This document shows positions 35,122 through 45,925 of a stretch of DNA of 64,000 bases, one piece after another (within the stretch, counting starts at the first letter, position 1; every line of letters starts with the position of its first letter). This DNA comes from Chara braunii (lineage: Eukaryota > Streptophyta > Charophyceae > Charales > Characeae), in NCBI GenBank assembly GCA_003427395.1, contig BFEA01000273.1, forward strand, positions 1,297,611 through 1,361,610. The letters run 5' to 3'. A program made the translations under genes and the position numbers. The notes beneath the pieces were generated by a model, which saw nothing but the letters and a program-made list of their open reading frames with translations, did no database searches and was not told where the DNA came from.

Positions 35122-35750
35122 TTTGTCGAGGTATTCCCGATGCTTTTTTTTTTTTTTAATAACAAAACTATACTATATTAGTATCAATTTTTTTTTTATC
35201 TTTCACCACCTGTGGTACTATTGGTGCCAATCAACAGAGATAGATAGCTTGCTCCCCCTGTTCAATATTGATAGGGTTTGGGGGTATCACGTGTGTGTGT
35301 GTGTGTAGGGGGGTGGGTGGGGGGCTGCATGTGGCATGTTAGAGAGTGTTGGGCATAAACACGGCTACTACTTGATGGGGAGGTGGGAAGTAGATGGGTG
35401 GCGCGACCACCGACAAAATGCTCAGTCCTTGCATTAACCGCCCTCCCCACGCTACTCCGTGACCACCACCGATTAGGGTGGGGGACAACTTGCATCCGAT
35501 GTAGTCATTAATGCGTCGTAAATTTTCGGGGTTGGGGTACTGCAGCAAAATGGCTGGAGGCATCAGCCACACGAAGGCCCTCGCTGGATCTTTTTTTCTT
35601 TGGCACGCAGGGTGTTTCCAGGTCGGAAAAATGTCGGCCAATGGTACTGTTGTGAGAGTCCCCTGCATAGGCTTAGGAGTCGTGGTAGGTAGGTAGCGAA
35701 AGGTGAAATTGAGTGAAGAATATAGCTTAGATAAAAAAAAAAAAAAAAAA
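35122..35750. other. Spacer with short shared block
   Basis: Poly-T tracts and a short GT repeat (35290-35306). TTGGCACGCAGGGxGTTTCC at about 35600 recurs at 36180, so 35600-35700 and 36180-36240 are related. No gene recognised. Confidence 0.45.
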
Positions 35751-35751
35751 A

Positions 35752-35905
35752 ACTCCCAAGTCTATATAGAGTGAACCCCTGCAAGCATAGCTTCTCATAG
35801 TGAAGGGGATATTGCATGTTGCCCCTTGCCCGAGTGGTTTAGGGTGCAGGGTTGGTTAGCAAATGGGGTTCCGCCATTTTGCCAGTCCCTCACCCCCCAT
35901 GCTTT
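35752..35905 (+). repeat. SINE-like repeat family, copy 2 (partial)
   Basis: CTATATAGAGTGAACCCCTG, AAGGGGATATTGCATGTTGC and CCCTTGCCCGAGTGGTTTAG match copy 3 closely. It is preceded by a poly-A run (35735-35752) and diverges after about 35905. Confidence 0.6.
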
Positions 35906-35998
35906 TTTTTTTGAAAAAAATTGTTTTGGCTGGTGGCGTCAGCCTTTCAGGTCCACTACCCCGGGCCGCCGAAACTTGCAGGGCGTTAACGACAACGT

Positions 35999-36070
35999 CC
36001 CGCGGCCGACATATGGGCCAAGTACGGGTGGATTAAACCACCAGTACTTGGCCCATACGTCGGCCGCGGG
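35999..36070. repeat. 72-bp near-perfect GC-rich hairpin
   Basis: Arms 35999-36025 and 36044-36070 pair at 26 of 27 bases (CCCGCGGCCGACATATGGG on the left). The 18-nt loop itself has a 5-bp stem, GGTGG (36027-36031) with CCACC (36038-36042). AACG words outside both arms extend the symmetry with a one-base gap. The right half has a relative at about 46480-46520. Confidence 0.85.
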
Positions 36071-36239
36071 CGTTTCCCCTTGCCGCGCCGCAACTGATGG
36101 GCTTCGGGCTACCAGACCACAATGCGTGGATGCGCCAGCCAAAAGGAAACCGAAACAACGCGGCAGCGCCTCGGCAAAACTTGGCACGCAGGGAGTTTCC
36201 CGGCTCAGCATCAATAGCTGGGCCAAGTACTGCATCTAC

Positions 36240-36560
36240 GTAACATTTTCTCTCAAATTCTGTGGCCTTTCACTACCTACCTACTCCTAAGGCTATATAG
36301 AGGGGACCCCTGCAAGCATAACCACCTCTCAAAGTGAAGGGGATATTGCATGTTGCCCCTTGCCGTAGTGGTTCAGGGTGCAGAATTAGGGCCGCCATTG
36401 GGGGTCCGGCTAGCGAAGACCCAGCATTTTGCCAATAGCTTGTTCCTTTTCATCGTCCCCCACCCCTCATGGGGTAGCAGCAGTGTGTAAGGCCAACACT
36501 CTCCCATACACCTCACACAACTCGCTGACGCTCACACTCACACCAGCGTATACTGATCAG
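36240..36560 (+). repeat. SINE-like repeat family, copy 3
   Basis: Best-preserved copy of the family seen at 34670 and 35752, containing GCTATATAGAGGGGACCCCT, GGGGATATTGCATGTTGCCC and TTGCCGTAGTGGTTCAGGGT. It ends close to the 36-bp tandem repeat upstream of the HSP70 gene. Confidence 0.6.
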
Positions 36561-36569
36561 AGTTATCCA

Positions 36570-36677
36570 GCGGACTATCATAGCTGGTAGGCACTCTCGA
36601 TTTATGCGGACTATCATAGCTGGTAGGTACTCTCGATTTATGCGGACTATCATGGCTGGTAGGCTCTCTCGATTTAT
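36570..36677. repeat. 36-bp tandem repeat, three copies
   Basis: Units start GCGGACTATCATRGCTGGTA at 36570, 36606 and 36642 and end in CTCTCGATTTAT. Only a few bases differ between units. It lies about 580 bp upstream of the HSP70 start codon. Confidence 0.95.
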
Positions 36678-36679
36678 GC

Positions 36680-37256
36680 GTGTCATCCTTGCGTAGGGGC
36701 CAGGCACTGAATAGAAGTTTGTTTTGTGCAAAAAAACAGAAAAAGAAAAAAGAAAACAGGGGCATAGACTGAAGGGGGTACGGGGCCTCTCGCCGATGTC
36801 TGGCATTCAGGCGAGCACAAGCTTTGAGCTGCTTGCGGCGCAACTGATTACTGTGGTTACTTGGAGCTTTATCCGCCACTGATCTTCTTAGGCAGCTCGA
36901 GAGAAATGCGGTTGGTGTTGTAGCGGGCAGCCGAGGCTCCACTGAAGCGGGAAACAGTGGCGCAAGGTGTGGATGATTGAAGAGGGAGCGCAATCTCTTG
37001 CCCTCTCGCCTCGTGCAAGCCTGTTTTGAACGGCGTGGACGGTGAACGGGAGTTGCGTACCAGGGCAATTTTTTTTTTCGGCTTGGTTCTTCCCACTGTT
37101 CATTCTCTTCGTTCTAGTGTCTTGGCGTTGCGTTGTTGCCTGCGGTTCTGTGTCTGTCCGTTTGTGCAGCACTGCAGTAGGCAGGAGGAAGAGGAAGCGT
37201 CAAAAGGATCAAGAAACTCCAAAGAGGGTGGTGTATGCTATCGGAGTGAAGAGGAG
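36680..37256 (+). promoter_or_regulatory. Upstream region of mtHSP70
   Basis: It must hold at least part of the promoter and 5' leader of the HSP70 gene. I see no clear TATA box and no good heat shock element (repeated nGAAn/nTTCn in alternating orientation). Minus-strand frames across it have no recognisable motif and are not annotated. Confidence 0.35.
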
Positions 37257-39425
37257 ATGGCTGGCATGCTGGCCGCCAGACTGTACCGAAGTTCGGCGAG
37301 CAGGGCGTATCAGCCGTCTCTTTCAGTAGTGGGAGGATGGCGAGGGTTTCGGAATTTGAGTGTAGGCGAAGGGAAAGAAGAGATGGCGTCAATCGCGGAG
37401 GGTGTAGTTCGCAAATTTGGTATTGGTAGGCACATGCAAGGTGTGGAGAACGCGTCGGCGAATTGCTTGGCTTCGTCGTTTATCAGGCACTGCTGTGCCG
37501 CGGCTGGGGCCCGAGGTTACAGCTCGAAGGCCGGTGGAAGCGATGTGATCGGAATCGACCTCGGGACGACGAATTCGTGTGTGTCGGTGATGGAGGGGAA
37601 GATGCCACGCGTCATTGAGAACGCCGAGGGAGCGAGGACAACACCGTCGGTGGTAGCGTTTACTCCAAAGGGCGAACGATTGGTGGGTATGCCTGCCAAG
37701 CGTCAGGCTGTGACGAATCCCACGAACACTCTCTTCGGAACAAAGCGGCTAATCGGTAGGAGATTCGACGACGCGCACACGCAGAAGGAGATGAAGATGG
37801 TGCCTTACAAAATCGTTAGAGCTTCGAATGGCGACGCATGGGTGGAGGCAGGCGGGCAGAATTACTCGCCCAGCCAGGTTGGTGCCTTCGTCCTGGGGAA
37901 AATGAAAGAGACAGCGGAGGCTTATTTAGGGAGAGCTGTTAGCAAGGCAGTCATCACTGTCCCCGCGTATTTCAATGATGCACAACGTCAGGCCACCAAG
38001 GATGCCGGACGCATTGCAGGCCTGGAAGTATCACGAATCATCAACGAGCCGACGGCGGCGTCGCTTTCATACGGTATGGACAAGAAGGAGGGATTGATTG
38101 CGGTTTTCGATCTCGGTGGAGGAACATTCGATGTTTCCATCTTGGAGATCTCTGGTGGCGTTTTCGAGGTCAAGGCTACCAATGGTGACACGTTCCTTGG
38201 AGGGGAAGACTTCGACAATTGCCTTTTGAACTACCTGGTTGAGGAATTCAAGAAGGAGCAGGGAATTGACCTGAAGGGAGACAGGCTCGCTTTGCAGCGT
38301 CTGCGGGAAGCGAGCGAGAAGGCGAAGATAGAGCTTTCCTCGACGCCACAAACGGACATCAATCTACCTTTCATCACTGCCGACGCCAGTGGCGCGAAGC
38401 ATCTCAACTTTAGTTTGACGCGCTCCAAGTATGAAGCGCTCGTCGGGCAATTGCTGGATAGAACAAAGCAGCCTTGTAAGGACTGCCTCAAAGATGCGGG
38501 AGTGTCGGCGAAAGATATCGACGAGGTCATATTGGTGGGGGGCATGACGAGGATGCCCCGTGTGCAGGAGATCGTGAGCTCAATTTTCGGTAAGGATCCT
38601 TGCAAGGGTGTCAATCCGGACGAAGCGGTGGCCATGGGCGCGGCGATCCAAGGCGGCGTCCTTCGAGGGGATGTCAAGGATATTCTGCTGCTGGACGTGA
38701 CACCACTTTCGCTCGGCATCGAGACGCTTGGCGGTGTCTTCACACGACTTATCCATAGGAACACTACGATCCCAACCAAGAAGTCTCAGGTCTTCTCCAC
38801 CGCTGCGGATGGGCAAACGCAGGTAGGTATCAAGGTTTTGCAGGGCGAAAGAGAGATGGCGGCGGACAACAAATTGTTAGGTCAGTTTGACCTAGTCGGT
38901 ATTCCACCCGCTCCACGAGGAGTCCCGCAAATTGAGGTTGGGTTTGATATAGATGCGAACGGAATTGTGAATGTGTCGGCGAAAGATAAGGCGACGGGGA
39001 AGGAGCAGGCGATCACGATTCAGTCGTCAGGAGGACTGTCGGAAGCGGAAATCAACAAGATGGTTCAGGAAGCGGAGCAGTATGCGCAAAAGGACAAGGA
39101 GAGGAAGGAACTAATCGAAGCTAGGAATGTCGCGGACACGCTGATTTACTCCACGGAGAGGAGCTTGAACGAGCATAAGGACAATCTTCCACAGGACGTC
39201 GTCGACAATGTGACGAAAGCGATATCGGAGTTGAAGAGCGCGATGGAGCGGGACGAGCTCGAGCGGCTGCAGGCCGCCATTGACGCGACTAGGGCGAGTT
39301 CCCTACAGATTGGAGAAGCCCTCAACAAGCGGGCGGGGGGATCGGGATCGGGTTCGGCGGGCTCCGCGGGTGACAAGGCTGCGGAGGCCGAGTATGAGGA
39401 ACCGGGTAAGGAAAGCAGCAAGTGA
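37257..39425 (+). CDS. Mitochondrial heat shock protein 70 (DnaK type)
   Basis: ATP-dependent chaperone of the mitochondrial matrix; the family drives protein import through the inner membrane with TIM44 and refolds proteins with a J-protein and GrpE. The three HSP70 signatures are intact: [10 protein letters not shown] (about residues 98-107), [13 protein letters not shown] (284-296) and [15 protein letters not shown] (424-438). The linker [12 protein letters not shown] (473-484) precedes the substrate-binding domain. The start at 37257 ([18 protein letters not shown]) gives an Arg/Ser/Ala-rich, acid-poor presequence; import cleavage is expected before about residue 93, near [11 protein letters not shown]. 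The frame is open upstream to an ATG at 37026, but that extension is Cys/Glu-rich and unlike a targeting sequence. Length 722 aa against about 680 usual; the extra length lies in the presequence and a Gly/Ser-rich tail ending [10 protein letters not shown]. No intron interrupts it. Confidence 0.95.
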   Translation: MAGMLAARLYRSSASRAYQPSLSVVGGWRGFRNLSVGEGKEEMASIAEGVVRKFGIGRHMQGVENASANCLASSFIRHCCAAAGARGYSSKAGGSDVIGIDLGTTNSCVSVMEGKMPRVIENAEGARTTPSVVAFTPKGERLVGMPAKRQAVTNPTNTLFGTKRLIGRRFDDAHTQKEMKMVPYKIVRASNGDAWVEAGGQNYSPSQVGAFVLGKMKETAEAYLGRAVSKAVITVPAYFNDAQRQATKDAGRIAGLEVSRIINEPTAASLSYGMDKKEGLIAVFDLGGGTFDVSILEISGGVFEVKATNGDTFLGGEDFDNCLLNYLVEEFKKEQGIDLKGDRLALQRLREASEKAKIELSSTPQTDINLPFITADASGAKHLNFSLTRSKYEALVGQLLDRTKQPCKDCLKDAGVSAKDIDEVILVGGMTRMPRVQEIVSSIFGKDPCKGVNPDEAVAMGAAIQGGVLRGDVKDILLLDVTPLSLGIETLGGVFTRLIHRNTTIPTKKSQVFSTAADGQTQVGIKVLQGEREMAADNKLLGQFDLVGIPPAPRGVPQIEVGFDIDANGIVNVSAKDKATGKEQAITIQSSGGLSEAEINKMVQEAEQYAQKDKERKELIEARNVADTLIYSTERSLNEHKDNLPQDVVDNVTKAISELKSAMERDELERLQAAIDATRASSLQIGEALNKRAGGSGSGSAGSAGDKAAEAEYEEPGKESSK

Positions 39426-40490
39426 TTTCTGTGATTTATTTGTTCCTCGTTGTTGCCCCATGTGTAGGCAGTGGTAGATTGTGACCCTGTGCTCTGAGAT
39501 CAGGGGGAAAAGTAGAGAATGGGCAGCGGTGGGTAGGCATTACCTTGTCTTGAAGGTGCACGAGGTTTAGGGTTTGCTGAAAATTGTGCCCATTATTGAT
39601 TTGTTGACTTACTAGAGTAAGGCCATCGTCATTATCGTGCCCTACGGTAATAGGGAGAATGTGTCTGCCGCTTTTTCCTGTCACTTATCACTGGTTGACG
39701 ACGCGAAGAGGAAAAGTGGTGGCGTTCGGTCAATCGCGAGGTAACTTATGTAAAAGCTTTGCAGGATAGGCGAACGATTGACTATCTAGAGTAGCGCGTC
39801 AAGAGTAGTTGCCGAATTCTCGTCAGCTCTTTTACTCAGCGCGCCGTGGTCAGTAGTTGGGGGAGTGAAAGAGGATCAATGTTCTGTGCCTTGTGTGTGT
39901 GAATCCCTTTCCATTCGCATGGGATGGTACGCCGAGTGACAAACGACTCTTGGGTACATTGTGCTGCTTGGGAAGTGGCCGGTTTTACTGACAGAACTGC
40001 AATGGTGTGGATTGCACCGGAAAGGTCGACCGATCTGCGGGTTGTAAGTGCGGGTTGATGATCTGATTTTGAGGCATGAAGTGCAGTATCCTTTGTTTTC
40101 AAACGTCGGGTCACCCTTAAGAATATCTCAGGAATTGGACTGTACATAGTGCGCCACTGTGGCGTGAAATTTTGTATCGGCGAATGGACTTCTTGAATAG
40201 GAAGAAGCGAATATGGTCGGAGTGCATGTCACGTTGAGATTTTTACGGATTGGGCGGCCACTTGTAGATTCAGGAGCGTGCGGGAAAACAAGTAGAGGTT
40301 ATGATGTGAGTAGGTCGTCTTCAGATCGGAATCATGGACGGGTGTTCACCAACGAGGAGAGCGGCTGAGAGAGAATTATTTGAAGAGTCCTCTTTAACTT
40401 CTCCAGAAGGAAGATGTTCTTTGGATCGATTTTGGCGCGCTTTGTCATTCTTACCAAACTGGTACGTTGTATGTGTATTCCTTGGTTATT
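39426..40490. other. 3' flank of mtHSP70, no gene recognised
   Basis: Probably the 3' untranslated region and spacer. No poly-A tract follows the stop codon, so there is no direct sign of retrocopy origin. A frame at 40334-40639 is partly made of the 45-bp repeat that follows. Confidence 0.45.
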
Positions 40491-40492
40491 TC

Positions 40493-40582
40493 CCCTCTTG
40501 CCGGGGTCTCAACAGCGCTGTTTGTGTGCATGCATTCCCCGCTTGCCAGGGTCTCAACAGCGCTGTTTGTGTGCATGCACCG
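40493..40582. repeat. 45-bp tandem repeat, two copies
   Basis: CCCTCTTGCCGGGGTCTCAA (40493) recurs as CCCGCTTGCCAGGGTCTCAA (40538), both continuing CAGCGCTGTTTGTGTGCATG. Period 45 bp. Confidence 0.9.
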
Positions 40583-40799
40583 CACTTGGCAGGTATTTTC
40601 TGCATCTTTTTGGATTGTCCAGAAAGCGGAAGTCGATGAACTAACTCTGGTGTCCGAGAAGCAAGCACGGACCACCGGTTGTTTTCTTTAACTCGGGTGT
40701 TGTCTGTAGTTTCTCTGTTGCCTGTTTTAGTTTGCTGCTTTTTGCACAGCTGTAGTGGACTTCTGTGGTATTCGTCGCGACGTTGTGACTTCGCCAGCA

Positions 40800-42575
40800 T
40801 AGAAAATGACCAACGCGCTTTTTGTATGTAATGTTGTATATGTATGTATGTTTATATTTATATGTTTGTTAATCTCTCTATGCACTCCTATATGTATGTA
40901 TATGTATGTGTATGTATATGTATGTATACGACATCTGGGATTATCTTTTATGTGTTTTTGGCGTTGGTGGTGTCCCAGTATTTTAATTTAGACCAGCGAA
41001 GCATCAGAAAGACTGAAGCGACACCAGTTTTTGCAACAAATAGCAGCCAGTTTTGGCAACAAATAACAATAATTGCAAAGGATTCTTGGATTTGACGCAG
41101 AGTCGCTGGCGACGTTATCTAGGATTGTTTATGTGCAGGCAAGGGTGTTTTGAATTCTGGTTGGTCTTGTCCCGTCGTTTGGCCTGTGACGGAAGGGGCG
41201 GTGCTTGCATGCGGGACTTGTCATCTAGGTTTTGTTTATGTTTGTTTCCCCCTGTTTTGTTACATTTGGCTGTTCCCTTCCTCTTTCTTTGCCTCTTTGC
41301 CTTTTGGCTGTGTGCAAATAGGCCGATATGACACACGGGGGTGGGGGCCGCCGCCCCTTAACCTACATGCATGTGGGCGGCCTTGTGCGCAAGAGGTTTT
41401 GAATAGGGGGAGTTATAGGTAAGAAAATTAAAAAATGAATTGATTATTTCTGTTTTTTTATTTTGCTCTTGCGCTCCTGATATATTTGTGACGATGTTTG
41501 TATATACCTGTATCGGTAACGAAAGTCTGTTGCAGGCGCCGTTTTTTGTTTGCTTCCTGGGGTAACTGTGCAGTTATCCGATTTGTCTATATTCATGTAT
41601 ACATGCTGCATGACGGTATATACGACATGTATACTTTCCGCCACGGAATTGGCAAGAGCAGCAGGAAACAATGGTTGGCGAAGGGGGAGAAAGCGAGTGG
41701 GGATGCACCTTCCCGAGCGTCTTATTCATTTGTATGTAATGTAGTTCAGATATTTATGTTTGTATGTATACGTATATGCATAGCTATATGCACAGATGTA
41801 TAAGTAACTATGTATCTTTATGTATCGCTGAAACTCTGACGAATGTTTATTACAGGCCCCGGTTTCGTGTCCTCTTCCAGTTCTCTGCGACGGTTTGTCT
41901 ATGTTCATATATACGTACTGTATGACGATATATACATACTGTATGACGGTATATGAGACATGTATACATTCCAGCAGGGAACCATGTTTCAGAAAAGCAG
42001 CAGGGAACAATGGTCGCCGAAAGCGTATTGCTTTGTATATAATGTAGTATAGATATATATGTTTGTATGTGAATGTATATTCATAGATATATGCATCGAA
42101 ATACGAGTATGGCCTTGTACGCAAGAGGTTCTGAACAGGGGGAGTTGTAAGGAAGAAGATTAAAAACGAATTAATTTTTTCTTTCTTTCCTTGTTTTCTT
42201 TCGTTTTTCGCTTCGGCGTTCTGATATCATGTGACAATATATATGTATCGGGGAAAGTCTGTCAAAGTCTATTACCGTCCTCCGTTTCTTGTCCTCTTCC
42301 TGGTGTAGCCGTGCAGTTCTCTGTGACGACTTGTATATGAGTCGGTGAAACTCCGCCGAAACCGTTTGTCACAGCCCCTCGTTGGTTGTCCTCTTCTCCC
42401 TCTCTGCCTACGGTTTACCGGGCAGCTCTGTTTGACGATATATACGTACTGTGTGACGATATATAAGATATGTGTACATCCCAGCAGGGAACAGTGTTTG
42501 CCAAGAGCAGCAGGAAACAATGGTTGCGGAAAGGGGAAAGCGAGGGGGGAGGCACCTTCCCGAGCAGGTCCGCTT
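40800..42575. repeat. Large imperfect tandem repeat (732-bp period) with TATG-rich blocks
   Basis: GGCCTTGTGCGCAAGAGG at 41379 recurs as GGCCTTGTACGCAAGAGG at 42111, with homology continuing through TGATAT, GTATCGG, and the CAGCAGGAAACAATGG block. That last block occurs at about 41658, 41997 and 42508, so the unit has an internal sub-repeat. TATG/TATA-rich stretches (40828-40930, 41590-41640, 41750-41830, 41900-41960, 42040-42090) recur. No coding gene seen. Confidence 0.75.
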
Positions 42576-42599
42576 GAAAGCAGTCCTTTCACATGCATT

Positions 42600-43530
42600 C
42601 GCCAGACCCGAATAGTCGTTCCCTCTTTTTTAATTTCAGTGTACAGTTCGGATTTGTATGACGATCTGCTCTTGCCCGAATTTCAGGGAATCGCATGAGC
42701 TCGTGTGCTGGGGTGCCATGTGTCTGCGGCCTGATTGATGGCCGCTAATAGCTCACGCGTCATTTGGCTGCACTAGTGATAATAATGAGTGCTGGTCAAT
42801 TGAGTACGTCACGCTCATCATCGTGACGGAGTATGAGACGCCGCCTGAACACCGGATACACGCTCACATTGTCGCTCACCACTATGCGGTGGGTGTTTAT
42901 CGTCAGAAGGTCACCATCGCTACTTTCCCCATGCACCACCATTATGTCTGAGCCCGGTTTCCCCTAATTCTCGACTTTGCCCGCCCCTGGTCTACCTTAC
43001 CTGTGTGCTGGCGGGGCCTGGCAGTGACAGCCACGTGCTGCATTTTCACGGGAAGTCTCGCCATTGCTTTCTTCTAAACGAGGAAGATGAGATCAGAACT
43101 GAAGACCCAGCCCACATGGCTGGGGTATACCCATGGTTTGCACCCATGGTTTGCTGATAAACAGATCCGAGTTGGAATCCTCATGGTATCAGATGAGTAA
43201 TATCACTCTGAATTACGAAGGGCCGTCGAGTTTGATGGTGATACCCGTCACCCTCTGTAGGCCCTATCTGATGCCGCCCTTCGCAGGGTCCACCCACCTC
43301 TGTAGGTCGAACCGGTTTCCGGCCTTCGACCCTGTGTTAGCCGCTGTGGCCGCTGATAGCTGGTAATGGTTCTGGAGGTTACCACCACTGCCACCCTCCC
43401 TTTTATAGTTGCGTACGTGTTAGACCAAAAGTCAGGTCTGACAATGGCAGCCATTTGCGTTGCATTTGCACCGAAATGTTTTCGACGGGTAACACATTTT
43501 TGTTGAAATTTTGAAAAATGTATCCCTTCT
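42600..43530. other. Spacer with a possible tRNA-iMet primer-binding match
   Basis: CATGGTATCAGATG at 43182-43195 matches ten bases of the primer-binding site used by the gypsy element at 58915. No LTR or internal coding sequence could be tied to it, so it may be chance or a solo remnant. Confidence 0.25.
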
Positions 43531-43858
43531 ATAGAAGCAAATGCCTTAATTTCTGTGAATATCTTTTCAATTTTCCTTTTTTAAAGGAGAAGGAGAAGAG
43601 CGATGAATTGCTGAAGTTGGAGAATCTCGAATGTTTAGTCTCCTCTTTGGGGTAGATGGTCAGGGCACTGGCTCGCTGGTCAATTATTAAATCACCCGGG
43701 TTCAGAGAAGGCTCTGGACAAGCCTCAACACTGGAAAACTCATAATGGGTCTTTCCCGCTAGGCGAATAACAGGCGTGGCTTCCTTCTGCACGTACAGGG
43801 AAGAGCCGCTGAAGTTGCTGGTGGTGAGCGGACTGTTCAATATACCACTAGTGCCCAA
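43529..43858 (-). other. Unidentified 109-codon minus-strand frame
   Basis: Reasonably protein-like composition at its start (ATPVIRLAGKTHYEFSSVEA, NPGDLIIDQRASALTIYP), then Ser/Phe/Lys-rich. No family recognised and no neighbouring frame supports it. Could be an exon, a transposon fragment, or chance. Confidence 0.2.
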
Positions 43859-43859
43859 C

Positions 43860-45700
43860 GCGAGGTGTTATTTCCGTGTTTGGGACTCGGCCTGCGGGTT
43901 TAGAGGAGGCTGTGCACGAAACCTCAAGAGTGGAGGCGCTCCCTGTCCCTTTCCACTCTGTCATCACCTCCAAAAAGTACTCTCGTTCCGGCTCTGCCCC
44001 GTCTATTTCATCACCTCGAAAAAGTACTCTTTCGCTCTCTCTTTGACTCCCTTCCCCCCCTTCCCCCCCCCCTCCTCCGCCGGGGAGCCTCCTCTCTCCT
44101 TCCCCCGTTCAGTTGCTTGGTAATTCAGGCCGATAGAAACGAGTACTGTCCCCTCTTCCACAACCCCCTTCACCCTCCTTCCCCTCCTCCTGCCCTTTCC
44201 AGACCTTTCCCCACTCTACTTCATGCTGCCACGAAGCATGTCCCCTCGTGTTCGAGGTGATGCTTTTTGTTCAAGTGGCACAAAGAAGGACGGTCTCCCT
44301 GGTCCGCCTCTTCTTAAGATGAAACCAACAAGGAAGCCCCATACCCTTCTGCACCTCTTCCAAGCGACACAACTGCTTTGTTAAGAGGCACAAAGGAAAC
44401 GCTGTGTGCTCGCCCACCTCTGCGCCTCAACTGTCAGCGGTTTAGCTAGAGTGCAATAGCACATTTCTATCGTAACCTGGCCGATCCTATTCTTCGCCCT
44501 GCCCTCCATTTTTCCTTCTTGCAATTTTGTTTTCCCTACTAGTGGGGAGCTGACATGTTGGAAACTGGGTCCGTCGCCCCATATACTTACAGTTCATCTC
44601 ACCAGTCTCTTTCCTCCCTATTCTTTGTCGAGTTGGATTCCCAATTCCTTCCCTCTTGAGATCAGGGCAAGAGGGATTGACTACTTGGCCAAGGAGAAGG
44701 ATCAACCTTGCCCCACAGTCCGTCTCTGATTGGAGAAAAGGGAAGCTCTCTGCCATGTGTCTATCTGGGGAAGAACTCTCCTATCTATAATCATACATAT
44801 AATCTGTTCTCTCTCTCTCTCTTTCTCTTGCGGTCTGTCCCTGGCCCTCTCTCTCCTGTTTCCTGCCCCTCTCTCCTGCTCCATCCCCCTCTTCCTGTCC
44901 TCTCTCCCTCTTACTCTCTCACTCTCTCTCTCTTTTTTCACTGCCTCTCTCTGTCTGTCTGCACTTTCCAATCCCGCCTTCTCTTCTGGTGATTCCGAGC
45001 TGCACCATCGCTACTAACCACATTTCTGGCAATGACACGGGGGCTTGTTTTCATTCTCTCTTGCGTGATGTTGATGACATTGGCGGCAGGGTTACTCGGA
45101 TTGACTCTTCCAGCGCTGCTGCCGGTTCCTCTGCTCACGTATAGAGTCCTTGGAATTCCTCAAGTCCTTGGGCAGGACTTTGGCACGCTGTTGTATGCTG
45201 CTAAAAGCATGAAACCTTACCTTCAGTTCACTCATCTCCAATCCGTAAACGTCTTCATCACGTACGCTTCTCATCATACTTCGTCTGTTCACCACTGTCC
45301 ATGTTCGTAGATTCTTCAAAGCCATCCATCTTCTCTCTAGTGTATGCCGCCAAATTCTTCACTGCATCACTCTTTGTATCCTATTCCTTCTGATCGCAAC
45401 TCTCTATACTGACAGATCTTTCAATTTCGCCATTGCTCTTCTCATCATGCCTCTTCTGATCAGAACCGACAATAACATCAGATTCCTCAATGTCAACTTC
45501 GCTCATCTCCTCACCTCTCTCCTGTTCACGCAGTCATCAACAGCACTGGCCTGTTGAATGTAGATAGCAGCTCCAACATCAGCATCATGGGTTTTAGCTT
45601 CATTCTTACCATCCTTTTCTGAGCTGACTTGTTGATCCTGATGACCTTCTCTTTTTTTCTCATGTGCACTGGTTTCTATATCTTGAGGTGATGCGTGTGG
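43860..45700. other. Pyrimidine-rich spacer, no gene recognised
   Basis: Long C/T-rich tracts (44030-44240 and 44800-44960) create overlapping frames on both strands. CATCACCTCxAAAAAGTACTCT occurs twice (about 43962 and 44009). No coding motif seen. Confidence 0.5.
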
Positions 45701-45714
45701 TGGGAAAAGGGGGG

Positions 45715-45925
45715 AAGGACGACATTGCCCAATCATAGAGTCCCATTCTAGGTGCTGGCCACATTTGATACATCACCTCACCTTCTCGCCACCTCTCTTA
45801 TCATCCTCATCCTCCCCATGGTGCCAAAAGGATGACGTTGCCCAATCACAGTCCCATTCTCGCTGCTGGCTACATTTGAAACACCACCCCTCCCTTATCA
45901 TCCCCATCCTCCCCATCGTGCCGTC
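45715..45925. repeat. Tandem duplication, ~115-bp period
   Basis: GACGACATTGCCCAATCATA...CCTCATCCTCCCCATGGTGCC (from 45718) recurs as GATGACGTTGCCCAATCACA...CCCCATCCTCCCCATCGTGCC (from about 45831), with a small length difference inside. Confidence 0.85.

Noticed and set aside
35826-36290. 154-codon plus-strand frame
   Set aside because: It spans repeat borders and the 72-bp hairpin; composition follows those repeats.
36538-37068. 176-codon minus-strand frame upstream of HSP70
   Set aside because: Its end is made by the 36-bp tandem repeat and the rest has no recognisable motif; it overlaps the HSP70 promoter region.
37026-37256. Longer HSP70 start at 37026
   Set aside because: The extra 77 residues are Cys- and Glu-rich and unlike a mitochondrial presequence, whereas the ATG at 37257 starts a good one.
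43184-43193. TGGTATCAGA considered as a second LTR element's primer-binding site
   Set aside because: Only ten bases match and no LTR pair or pol sequence is near.
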